Of a DNA stretch of 58,888 nucleotides, positions 34,322 through 44,142 are shown piece by piece; the stretch's first letter is position 1; the number at the start of each line of letters is the position of its first letter. Under the pieces are notes generated by a model, which did not search any database, was not told the origin of the DNA, and worked only from the letters and a program-made list of their open reading frames with translations. The DNA is from Bacteroidales bacterium (GTDB lineage: Bacteria > Bacteroidota > Bacteroidia > Bacteroidales > UBA12077). Position numbers and translations under genes: made by a program. The DNA is taken from contig DAOWGM010000169.1 in assembly GCA_030637515.1 (NCBI GenBank), positions 1 to 58,888 of the forward strand. The letters run 5' to 3'.

Positions 34322-34360
34322 TTTAACTTGTAACTTGAAACCTTAAACTTGAAACTTTTA
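34322..34360 (+). repeat. Heptamer tandem repeat (ACTTGAA type)
   Basis: Degenerate seven-base units occur in a row: TTAACTTG, TAACTTG, AAACCTT, AAACTTG, AAACTTT. The same class of block occurs at 23886 and 28271. It lies between kdsB and the sigma-54-type activator. Confidence 0.55.
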
Positions 34361-34410
34361 ATCTGCCTTAATGACAGCAAAAAAATCTTAAATCTTGTTA
34401 AAAAAACGGG

Positions 34411-34436
34411 ATTACAAATATAAAATTGTAATTTTG
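34411..34436 (+). promoter_or_regulatory. Promoter region with inverted repeat, sigma-54-type activator operon
   Basis: ATTACAA (34411-34417) and TTGTAAT (34426-34432) form an inverted repeat that overlaps a -7 match TAATTTTG (34429-34436). The operon's first ATG is at 34482. Such an overlap could be an operator, but no regulator is shown. Confidence 0.4.
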
Positions 34437-34481
34437 TCAGATCTTTTGAAAACCTTTTTATGATTTAAAAACTGAGTTTTA

Positions 34482-35708
34482 ATGGATGTTCAGAAAATAA
34501 AACAAAGATTTGGAATAATTGGTAATTCATTTGGGCTAAATAGAGCTATAGATGTGGCTTTTCAAGTTGCACCAACAGATCTTTCGGTATTAATTACCGG
34601 AGAAAGTGGAACCGGAAAAGAATCTTTCCCTCAAATAATACATAATTATAGTTCTCGTAAGCACGGAAAGTATATTCCTGTTAACTGTGGTGCTATTCCT
34701 GACGGAACTATTGATTCAGAGCTTTTTGGACATGAAAAAGGTTCGTTTACTGGAGCACATGATAGCCGAAAAGGTTATTTTGAAGTAGCTGATAACGGAA
34801 CTATATTTTTGGATGAGGTTGCAGAGCTTCCATTATCAACACAGGTACGATTATTAAGAGTTCTTGAATCAGGTGAGTTTTTAAGGGTTGGATCTTCAAA
34901 GCCTCAAAAAACAAATGTTCGGGTAATTGCTGCTACAAATGTTGATCTGGTAAGGTTAATAGAAGAAAATAAATTCAGAGAAGACCTTTATTATCGTTTA
35001 AATACGGTTCCTATAGATATTCCTCCATTAAAAGAACGAGGAGGAGATATATACTTGTTGTTCAGAAAGTTCGCGACTGATTTTGCAGATAGATACCGAA
35101 TGCCTCCTATAAGTCTTGGCGAAGAAGCCAGAAGAATATTAAGTGATTATGAGTGGCCGGGAAATGTTCGTCAGCTTAAAAATATTACTGAACAACTTTC
35201 TGTAATTGAACAAGAAAGAATAATTATAGCAGATGTTTTAAAGAAATATTTGCCAGATTATTATCCTAATAAATTACCAGCAATATACAAGAATGATCTT
35301 GTTGATGAAAAAACTTTTACTACTGAGCGGGAAATTCTTTACAAGTTTTTATTTGATATGAAAGGGGATTTAAATAATCTGAAAAAACTCGTTCATGAAA
35401 TTATTGATAAAGGAGCTGATTCAGATCAGATAAAAAATGCAAATCACTTAATACAGAATCTTGATCAGTCTTCACCTTCTTTTATAAATGCAGGAAACAT
35501 GGAGTCTCCGACAACTAATAAAATAGAGGATACAGATATTGAAGATACAGAGGAATTTGTTGAGGAATCACTTTCTTTAGAAGATAAAGAAATTGAGCTG
35601 ATTCGAAAAGCACTTGACAAACACAATGGGAAAAGAAAATATGCTGCACAGGAATTGGGAATATCTGAACGAACTTTGTACAGAAAAATTAAGGAATACG
35701 ATATTTAA
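34482..35708 (+). CDS. Sigma-54-type AAA+ transcriptional activator
   Basis: The 408-residue protein has an AAA+ domain from about residue 10 (Walker A GESGTGKES at 40-48, the sigma-54-contact loop GSFTGA at 87-92, Walker B TIFLDEVAEL, R-finger region FREDLYYRL), a C-terminal Fis-type helix-turn-helix (AAQELGISERTLYRKIKEYDI), and no receiver or PAS domain. Activators without a sensor are usually controlled by partner proteins or act constitutively. The loop has Ser for Ala at the second position, an accepted variant. It heads a row with lptE, a TPR protein and secG. Confidence 0.93.
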   Translation: MDVQKIKQRFGIIGNSFGLNRAIDVAFQVAPTDLSVLITGESGTGKESFPQIIHNYSSRKHGKYIPVNCGAIPDGTIDSELFGHEKGSFTGAHDSRKGYFEVADNGTIFLDEVAELPLSTQVRLLRVLESGEFLRVGSSKPQKTNVRVIAATNVDLVRLIEENKFREDLYYRLNTVPIDIPPLKERGGDIYLLFRKFATDFADRYRMPPISLGEEARRILSDYEWPGNVRQLKNITEQLSVIEQERIIIADVLKKYLPDYYPNKLPAIYKNDLVDEKTFTTEREILYKFLFDMKGDLNNLKKLVHEIIDKGADSDQIKNANHLIQNLDQSSPSFINAGNMESPTTNKIEDTDIEDTEEFVEESLSLEDKEIELIRKALDKHNGKRKYAAQELGISERTLYRKIKEYDI

Positions 35709-35717
35709 AAATCAGAA

Positions 35718-36221
35718 ATGAAAAGAATTGCATTTTTATTAATTATATATATATTGGCAAATCAATCGTGCTCTGTTAGCTATACACTATCAGGAGCATC
35801 AATTGCCCCTGATGTAAAAACGGTATCTGTTCAGCACTTTGTTAACAGATCTCCTTTAGGTGTTGCAAACTTGGAACAATATATAACAGATGAGCTAAAA
35901 GATAAGTTTAAATCCCAAACTAGTCTTACAGTTGTTAATGAAATGGGAGATTTGAATTTCGAAGGTGAGATTACAAGGTATTTTACAAAACCAATGGCTA
36001 TAACAGGTGACGAAACTGCCGCTCAAAACAGACTTACCATAATTGTACATGTTAAATTTACGAATGAAGTTGAACCTGAATTTAATTTCGACTCAAATTT
36101 TACTCAGTTTGCAGATTATGATAGTGATAAGGATCTAACATCTGTTGAACAGGATTTAGTTGAAGAAATTGTAGAGAAAATAATAGAAGATATTTTTAAT
36201 AAATCTGTAGTTAATTGGTAA
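35718..36221 (+). CDS. lptE: LPS-assembly lipoprotein LptE (Bacteroidota type)
   Basis: LptE plugs the LptD barrel and helps place lipopolysaccharide on the outer leaflet. The 167-residue protein has a lipoprotein signal ending in NQSC (Cys18), a YTLSGASIAPDVKTVSV segment typical of the Bacteroidota form, and an ELKDKFKSQTSLTVV region. It follows the activator gene after 10 bases and is translated in the same operon. lptD is not in this window. Confidence 0.88.
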   Translation: MKRIAFLLIIYILANQSCSVSYTLSGASIAPDVKTVSVQHFVNRSPLGVANLEQYITDELKDKFKSQTSLTVVNEMGDLNFEGEITRYFTKPMAITGDETAAQNRLTIIVHVKFTNEVEPEFNFDSNFTQFADYDSDKDLTSVEQDLVEEIVEKIIEDIFNKSVVNW

Positions 36222-36231
36222 GTAATTTCAA

Positions 36232-37257
36232 ATGGAAAGTACAGATATAATAAAATATATTGAAGCTCCCGGATTATTGGTCAATGCGGATACGAATCAT
36301 TTTAAGGAATTGATTAAAGAAAATCCATTTTTTCAAATTGCACATATATTACTTCTTAAAAGTCTAAAAGATCAGAAGAGTGAGGAGTTTCAGAAACAAC
36401 TTTCAGAATCATCGGTATTTATTACCGATCGTGACCAATTGTTTAAATTTCTGAATACCGAATATAAACCAGAGAAAAAGGCTGAGGAGAATAAGCCTAA
36501 GAAGACAGAGTTCATAGAGAGAGAAAAAACAGAAATTCCGGAAGAAAAAAACTCAAAGCAACCAGAGCTTTTAAAAAACAAAAACGTAAAACGTAAAATA
36601 AATGACAGCATTGAGGGGATGGGAGAAAATATTTCTGAAACCATCTCAAGTCAATTAGAATTTTCTGTAATAAAAGAGGATGATAAACTCGAGTATTCTT
36701 CTGAAATTTATTTTATGGAAGAGGAACGGAATGGTAAAAATCAAATTATTACTATTGATGCCGATCCTGATGATATTAAAAAGCTACGGAAGAAAAAACG
36801 AGATATCTTGCAAATAGATGAGGTTAAAATACCAAAGCCAGAGAAAAAATTAGTTGAAAAGCAGAAAAATGAAGATGCTTTTGAGTTAATAGAATCAGAG
36901 AGTGTTGAGAAAGCAGAATCTAAAGAAAAAGCAAAGTCTATTGAGCATTTTGATATTAATTCATACCATGATGTTGATGCTGGTACAAGTGAAGATGATT
37001 TAATTTCAAAATTTGTAAAGAAGAATCCTCGAATTGAACCAAAGGAAATAAAAGAAGAAATTGAAGATATTTCGCATGAAAGTGTTATAGAAAACTTAGA
37101 CTTACTTTCTGAAACTTTAGTTAAAGTTTATATTAAGCAAGGCTTATTTGAAAAGGCAATTCAATCTTATGAAAAATTAAGTTTGAAATATCCGGAAAAA
37201 AATACTTACTTTGCGAGTCAAATTAAGATATTAGAAGATAAAATAAACAAACAGTAA
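36232..37257 (+). CDS. Acidic/lysine-rich protein with C-terminal TPR
   Basis: The 341-residue protein has a folded N-terminal part (IIKYIEAPGLLVNADTNHFKEL, FQIAHILLLKSL, about 1-85), a long charged, low-complexity middle of Glu and Lys (about 85-240), and a C-terminal TPR-like helix pair (ETLVKVYIKQGLFEKAIQSYEKLSLKYPEK). It has no signal peptide. It lies between lptE and secG, an arrangement seen in related genomes, so a role near the Sec or LPS-export machinery is possible. Function is unknown. Confidence 0.82.
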   Translation: MESTDIIKYIEAPGLLVNADTNHFKELIKENPFFQIAHILLLKSLKDQKSEEFQKQLSESSVFITDRDQLFKFLNTEYKPEKKAEENKPKKTEFIEREKTEIPEEKNSKQPELLKNKNVKRKINDSIEGMGENISETISSQLEFSVIKEDDKLEYSSEIYFMEEERNGKNQIITIDADPDDIKKLRKKKRDILQIDEVKIPKPEKKLVEKQKNEDAFELIESESVEKAESKEKAKSIEHFDINSYHDVDAGTSEDDLISKFVKKNPRIEPKEIKEEIEDISHESVIENLDLLSETLVKVYIKQGLFEKAIQSYEKLSLKYPEKNTYFASQIKILEDKINKQ

Positions 37258-37267
37258 AATCATTGAT

Positions 37268-37618
37268 ATGTACGCATTAATTTCAGTTTTAATCATTATC
37301 GCGAGTATATTACTAACATTAATTGTATTAGTTCAAAACTCAAAAGGAGGTGGATTAGCATCTAATTTTTCAGGTTCTAATCAAGTTATGGGTGTTAGAA
37401 AAACTGCAGATTTTCTAGAAAAAGCAACCTGGACATTAGCTATTAGTATAGTAGTTCTTAGCGTTGTAGCATCCGCGACAATACCAAAAGGTACCGTAGA
37501 AGAAAGATCTATAATTGAGCAGGAAGTTAATAATGCAGTTGATCCAACTCAAATGCCTCAGTTTCCTACATCTGTTCCCGATACAGATCAACCTGAAGAA
37601 ACAGAAGACGGTAATTAA
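37268..37618 (+). CDS. secG: Preprotein translocase subunit SecG
   Basis: SecG is a two-helix inner-membrane part of the SecYEG channel. The 116-residue protein has helix 1 (about 2-20), the conserved loop QNSKGGGLASNFSGSNQVMG, helix 2 (about 50-70) and a longer acidic C-terminal tail than E. coli SecG. A terminator follows, so it ends the operon that starts at 34482. Confidence 0.95.
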   Translation: MYALISVLIIIASILLTLIVLVQNSKGGGLASNFSGSNQVMGVRKTADFLEKATWTLAISIVVLSVVASATIPKGTVEERSIIEQEVNNAVDPTQMPQFPTSVPDTDQPEETEDGN

Positions 37619-37642
37619 GAAAACTTTACTTTAAAAGTATTG

Positions 37643-37679
37643 AAGTGTCAGTCTGACAGAAAGACTGACACTTTTTTTG
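37643..37679 (+). terminator. Rho-independent terminator of the lptE-secG operon
   Basis: AGTGTCAGTCT (37644-37654) pairs with AGACTGACACT (37662-37672) and is followed by a run of seven T residues. It separates secG from groES. Confidence 0.92.
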
Positions 37680-37758
37680 TGCAAAACTGTTTGGCATAAA
37701 TTGTGAAGAACAGCTAATCATAAATATAAAATTTATATAAACTTTAAATATTAAGAAA

Positions 37759-38052
37759 ATGTCAGAATTAAAAATTAGACCAATTGCAGGTACAGATAAT
37801 AGAGTACTTGTTGAGCCTAACAAAGTAGAAGAAAAAACGGCTAGCGGAATAATTATTCCTGATTCAGCAAAGGAAAAACCACAGCAAGGAAAAGTGGTTG
37901 CGGTTAGTGATGATTTAAAAGATGTACAACCTACTGTAAAAATTGGCGATATTGTAATGTATGGAAAATATGGTGGAACTGAACTTACTTTTGAAGGGGT
38001 TGATTATCTAATGATGAAAGAGTCAGATATTTACGCAGTTATTAAATTATAA
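37759..38052 (+). CDS. groES: Co-chaperonin GroES
   Basis: GroES caps the GroEL ring during folding. The 97-residue protein has the mobile-loop region KTASGIIIPDSAKEKPQQGKV and the C-terminal YLMMKESDIYAVI. It precedes groEL by 13 bases. I could not identify a HrcA CIRCE inverted repeat in the leader, so its heat-shock control is not visible here. Confidence 0.97.
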   Translation: MSELKIRPIAGTDNRVLVEPNKVEEKTASGIIIPDSAKEKPQQGKVVAVSDDLKDVQPTVKIGDIVMYGKYGGTELTFEGVDYLMMKESDIYAVIKL

Positions 38053-38059
38053 AAAATAA

Positions 38060-39703
<1,644 letters not shown>

Positions 39704-39719
39704 GAATTCAATCATCCTT

Positions 39720-39757
39720 GTCTGCCGATTTAACTGCCTTAGGCATGTTAGGCAGGA
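39720..39757 (+). repeat. CTGCC-type palindromic repeat after groEL
   Basis: The segment reads CTGCCGATTTAACTGCC then TTAGGCATGTTAGGCAG, containing the palindrome TGCCTTAGGCA and repeated TGCC/GGCA units. It lies between the groEL stop and its terminator. Confidence 0.5.
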
Positions 39758-39774
39758 ACCTTAAATATATATTC

Positions 39775-39810
39775 AGCCCTTTGTTGCTTCATGCACAAGG
39801 GGCTTTTTTA
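39775..39810 (+). terminator. Rho-independent terminator of groES-groEL
   Basis: AGCCCTTTGT (39775-39784) pairs with ACAAGGGGCT (39795-39804, one G-T pair), followed by six T residues. It lies 71 bases after the groEL stop codon. Confidence 0.88.
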
Positions 39811-39820
39811 TTTTCCAGAA

Positions 39821-40023
39821 TGTCATTCCCGTCCCGAAAGCTTTCGGGAGGAATCTCTTTTTGTTCTGAAATAATCAAAGTTGAAAAACGTCTGTCATGC
39901 TGTCCCGATAGCTATCGGGATGTCGAAGCATCTCATTTTTTCAACTTCTTTTTATAATTTTTTTGTTTTATCCTAAACAATGTCATTCTGAGCAATGGTC
40001 ATCCTGAGCTTGTCGAAGGATGG
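39821..40023 (+). repeat. Cluster of three dispersed palindromic repeats
   Basis: Three elements lie in a row: GTCATTCCCG...CCCGAAAGCTTTCGGGAGG (39821-39856); GTCATGCTGTCCCGATAGC...GGGATGTCGAAGCATC (39893-39934); and a partial TGTCATTCTGAGCA joined to GTCATCCTGAGCTTGTCG (39981-40022). No gene occupies this span. A frame through it (39718-39957) only reads the repeats. Confidence 0.65.
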
Positions 40024-40106
40024 TTTTGTTTAAATTCAAGATCTTTCACATTCTAAATCTTTTAAACAAAAGCCCCTAAGTACCTTCGAATTATAAAATT
40101 AATTAC

Positions 40107-40114
40107 TAATTTTG
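40107..40114 (+). promoter_or_regulatory. -7 promoter element of the DUF4412-like gene
   Basis: TAATTTTG matches TAnnTTTG, 68 bases before the chosen ATG at 40183. No strong -33 element is seen. Confidence 0.4.
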
Positions 40115-40182
40115 ATGTTGAAACATACAATAAACAAAACTTTGGTATGTTTTTAGAAGTAGAATTGAAAACATCGAATAAA

Positions 40183-40998
40183 ATGAAAAAGCAAAAAATC
40201 CTTATTATAACTTTAATTTCATTATTTATTAGTCTTCAGGCAAATGCAGGTTGGGTTATAACACAGCGAAGTTACGATTCAGACGAAGGAGTTGAATCTG
40301 CCTTGATTGAAACCGTTTATCTACAGAATAATATAATGAAAGTGGTGCAAGCTGAGATGGTTACTATGTTCGATTTGAATACAGAAACCATAACGGTAAT
40401 GAGTCCTGCAAAAGAAACTTTTTGGACAGGGAAAGTAGCTGATTATAAAAAAGAAATTAAGGCAGCTATGCAACAAGCAATGGATGAGCAATTGCTGAAT
40501 GCACGTGAGGAACAAAAAGAAATGATACGAAAAATGTATCAGGGAATGATGGAAAGTATAGATGACCCTTCGAAATTTGCTGGTGAAGAACCTGAAGATT
40601 ATGATTTGCAAATTGAAAAAACAGGAGAAAAGGAGCGAGTTGCCGGACGTATGGCACATAAATATTCAATAACAGTAAATGGTTCGGTAAAAGAAGAAGC
40701 ATGGCTTTCTGAAAGTGAAAAACCGCATGAAGAGTTTAATATAACAAAGTTCTACGAGGTTTTTGGTGATTTTACAAGTCAAGCCGAGACAATTGCTTTT
40801 TACCAGAATAATGAAAAGTATATCGAGTTTTCTAAAAAAGGCTTTCCACTAAAATCAATTAGCTATTACGGTGGCTACGAATCTATTTCAGAAGTAACTA
40901 ATCTTGAAAAAGAAAACATTGAAACTTCAGCATTTATTCCTCCAGCCGATTATAAAAAGGTAAAACTAATCGAAATCGGTCTCGAAGAAAAAGAATAA
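40183..40998 (+). CDS. Exported DUF4412-like protein
   Basis: I place the start at ATG 40183, where a signal peptide begins (MKKQKILIITLISLF, cut near ANAG); an ATG at 40147 would add 12 residues. The mature protein (about 250 residues) has GWVITQRS at its start and an ETFWTGKVADYKKEIKAAM segment with strongly charged helices, then EVFGDFT and IPPADYKKVKL, which recall DUF4412 proteins. It is probably periplasmic. The assignment is tentative and no function is known. It is followed by the methionine regulon promoter. Confidence 0.75.
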   Translation: MKKQKILIITLISLFISLQANAGWVITQRSYDSDEGVESALIETVYLQNNIMKVVQAEMVTMFDLNTETITVMSPAKETFWTGKVADYKKEIKAAMQQAMDEQLLNAREEQKEMIRKMYQGMMESIDDPSKFAGEEPEDYDLQIEKTGEKERVAGRMAHKYSITVNGSVKEEAWLSESEKPHEEFNITKFYEVFGDFTSQAETIAFYQNNEKYIEFSKKGFPLKSISYYGGYESISEVTNLEKENIETSAFIPPADYKKVKLIEIGLEEKE

Positions 40999-41063
40999 CA
41001 TTTTTAAAGCTTCGACAGCAACTTGTTGATTAATAATATAATAAGACTGCTTTAAAAATCAAA

Positions 41064-41096
41064 TTTGCAAAATTCAAAAATTTGTCATTATCTTTG
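41064..41096 (+). promoter_or_regulatory. Promoter of the methionine regulon leader
   Basis: TTTG (41064-41067), 21 bases, then TATCTTTG (41089-41096), a full match to TAnnTTTG. Transcription should start near 41102, about 40 bases before the riboswitch. This is the clearest two-part promoter in the window. Confidence 0.72.
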
Positions 41097-41140
41097 TTGC
41101 ATCATTTCAAACATCCTTTCCAAAGGTCGTTTGATTTATA

Positions 41141-41226
41141 AAGAAGAGGGGAGAGATTAGGCTCTGTGAACCTCTGGCAACCCACTCCTACAAGAGTAAA
41201 GGTGCCAATACCTAACCCAGTTCCTG
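41141..41226 (+). promoter_or_regulatory. SAM-I-type (S-box) riboswitch
   Basis: The conserved core is recognisable: TGAACCTCTGGCAACC (41167-41182) matches the family's GAtGAAaCCcgGCAACC block, and AAAGGTGCCAATACC (41198-41212) matches AAGGTGCtAAtTCC. A P4-like hairpin ACTC/GAGT lies between them. The location, upstream of metY and the other methionine genes, fits S-adenosylmethionine sensing. I did not fold it exactly, and I see no clear rho-independent terminator just after it, so control could act at translation or at a later element. Confidence 0.85.
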
Positions 41227-41244
41227 TCCCGATAATTATCGGGA
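41227..41244 (+). repeat. Palindromic hairpin TCCCGATAATTATCGGGA
   Basis: A perfect 18-base palindrome directly after the riboswitch, of the same type as the CCCGAT hairpins at 27361, 39905 and 45511. It may be part of a repeat that landed in the leader or an expression-platform stem. Confidence 0.5.
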
Positions 41245-41281
41245 ATTAAGGAGGGAAATTATAAACTAAACGCAAAAAATC

Positions 41282-41404
41282 ATGATTAAAGAATTTTCTT
41301 GTAAAAGTTGTTCCGTATTGGATTTTGTAATTGCCAACCATTTTTGGTTTAACAATTTTACAATGCCATTATTGCCTATGTGCATGCGCTCGTCGGAGAG
41401 TTGA
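41282..41404 (+). CDS. Possible 40-residue leader peptide, Met/Cys-rich at its end
   Basis: An ATG at 41282 opens a 40-codon frame ending TGA at 41402. The final part reads TMPLLPMCMRSSES, with three Met and one Cys in the nine residues from Met28 to Arg36. It sits between the SAM riboswitch and metY, where a translated leader could sense Met-tRNA or Cys supply. No ribosome site is well placed. An AAGGAGGGA (41248-41256) is 25 bases upstream, too far for this ATG. Existence as a protein is unproven. Confidence 0.35.
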   Translation: MIKEFSCKSCSVLDFVIANHFWFNNFTMPLLPMCMRSSES

Positions 41405-41449
41405 TTAATGTCTTTCCGAAAATAGCTCTAAGAATTATTTGATTAATAT

Positions 41450-41540
41450 GTTGTTCATACTTCGATAGACTCAGCATGACAACATAATTAAGATTATATA
41501 ACACAAAGGTAATGTCACACTGAGCTTGTCGAAGTGTGAG
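41450..41540 (+). repeat. Inverted pair of dispersed palindromic repeats upstream of metY
   Basis: A minus-orientation copy (about 41450-41483, TTCATACTTCGATAGACTC then AGCATGACAA) and a plus-orientation copy (about 41513-41540, GTCACACTGAGC then TTGTCGAAGTGTGAG) face each other across about 30 bases, so the metY leader RNA could form a long stem. Confidence 0.65.
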
Positions 41541-41544
41541 ATAG

Positions 41545-42891
<1,347 letters not shown>

Positions 42892-42900
42892 AGTTTAGTT

Positions 42901-42968
42901 GTCATTCTGAACAAAGTGAAGAATCTATGTTTTAAAAAATGAGATACTTCGACAGGCTCAGTATGACA
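42901..42968 (+). repeat. Inverted pair of dispersed repeats between metY and metX
   Basis: GTCATTCTGAACAAAG then TGAAGAATC (42901-42924, plus type) faces ATACTTCGACAGGCTC then AGTATGAC (about 42944-42967, minus type). The pair lies 50 to 60 bases before the switch-like leader of metX. Confidence 0.6.
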
Positions 42969-43020
42969 AACCATTTTTTAAAACATTGTTTGGACTAAAA
43001 ATATCTAAATATGAAAAAAA

Positions 43021-43112
43021 TAAGCGGAAAGTCATGGATAATTTAAGATTTGTACGAAGTTGATTATCCTCCCAATAATTAATAAATCTAATTATCTATC
43101 GGCTTCCGCTTA
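43021..43112 (+). promoter_or_regulatory. Structured, switch-like leader of metX
   Basis: A 9-bp closing stem (TAAGCGGAA 43021-43029 with TTCCGCTTA 43104-43112) encloses GGATAAT (43036-43042), which can pair with ATTATCC (43063-43069). The same left arm, extended with AGATTT (43046-43051), can instead pair with AAATCT (43084-43089) and ATTATC (43091-43096). The two pairings exclude one another, a typical switch layout. The ATG of metX is at 43125, 12 bases after the closing stem. Very short frames start inside it. I know no matching described riboswitch class, so this is inference from hand-paired sequence. Confidence 0.35.
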
Positions 43113-43124
43113 ATAAAAACTATT

Positions 43125-44132
43125 ATGACACAACTACAATTTCAACACAAGGGAGAATTCAAGCTTGAGAACGGGCTGTCTTTGCACGATATTCAAATTG
43201 CATATCATGCTTTTGGTGAGTTAAATGCAGCTAAAGATAATGTAATTTGGGTTTGTCATGCACTTACTGCTAACTCTGATGTAGCTGACTGGTGGCCAAA
43301 TATGGTTGGAGATGGATTATTATTTGACACATCAAGATATTTTATTGTATGTGCAAATATATTAGGCTCTTGTTATGGTACCACAGGTCCTTTATCAATA
43401 AATCCAAAAACGAACGAACCATATTATCACGATTTTCCATTAGTAACCATTAGAGATATGGTAAATGCTCATGAATTGTTACGAGAACATTTGGGTATTT
43501 CAAAAATTTTTATGGTAACAGGTGGCTCAGTTGGCAGCTTTCAGGCATTGGAATGGAGTATTATGAATCCTTCCTTGATTGAGAATTTGGTTTTTATTGT
43601 GAGTGGTGCATATGCTTCACCATGGAATATTGCTATAAACGAATCGCAGCGATTAGCGATTAATGCCGATCCTACATTCAAAAGCAACCACGAAACAGCT
43701 GGCTTGTCAGGTTTAAAAGCTGCAAGATCAATAGCTTTATTAAGTTATCGAAATGCAGCAGCGTACAATAAAACGCAGCAAGATCCTGAAAAGGAAAAAG
43801 TAGAAAATTTCAGAGCAATTTCGTACCAGCAATATCAGGGTGATAAATTAGTAAAAAGATTTAATGCTTATTCGTATTATTCTATCACTAAATCGTTCGA
43901 TACACATAATGTTGGACGAAACAGAGGTGGCATTGCAAAAGCATTATCAAGTATTAAAGCTAAATCTTTACTAATAGCAATATCTTCCGATATTTTGTTT
44001 TTTCCTGATGAAATTAAGGAAATTCAAAGGCACATCCCAAATTCAAAATTCATTGAAATTGACTCACTTTATGGTCATGATGGGTTTTTAATTGAAACAG
44101 AACAATTAAAAGAATCACTAACGAATTTATAA
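43125..44132 (+). CDS. metX: Homoserine O-acetyltransferase
   Basis: MetX acetylates homoserine with acetyl-CoA, making the MetY substrate. The 335-residue protein has the alpha/beta hydrolase nucleophile Ser135 in the GGSVGS elbow, NVIWVCHALTANSDVADWW, NILGSCYGTTGP and the C-terminal GHDGFLIE with the catalytic His. The usual GGSMGG motif is changed to GGSVGS, but the key residues are present. Homoserine dehydrogenase follows after 10 bases. Confidence 0.96.
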   Translation: MTQLQFQHKGEFKLENGLSLHDIQIAYHAFGELNAAKDNVIWVCHALTANSDVADWWPNMVGDGLLFDTSRYFIVCANILGSCYGTTGPLSINPKTNEPYYHDFPLVTIRDMVNAHELLREHLGISKIFMVTGGSVGSFQALEWSIMNPSLIENLVFIVSGAYASPWNIAINESQRLAINADPTFKSNHETAGLSGLKAARSIALLSYRNAAAYNKTQQDPEKEKVENFRAISYQQYQGDKLVKRFNAYSYYSITKSFDTHNVGRNRGGIAKALSSIKAKSLLIAISSDILFFPDEIKEIQRHIPNSKFIEIDSLYGHDGFLIETEQLKESLTNL

Positions 44133-44142
44133 ATAGATAAAA

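Noticed and set aside
37687..37704. A TTGGCA...TTGTG stretch before groES that resembles a sigma-54 promoter
   Set aside because: The GG to GC-position distance is two bases short of the fixed spacing for sigma-54, so it cannot be counted as a site.
39718..39957. A 79-codon frame after groEL
   Set aside because: It reads through the intergenic palindromic repeats and the groEL terminator and has no protein-like pattern.
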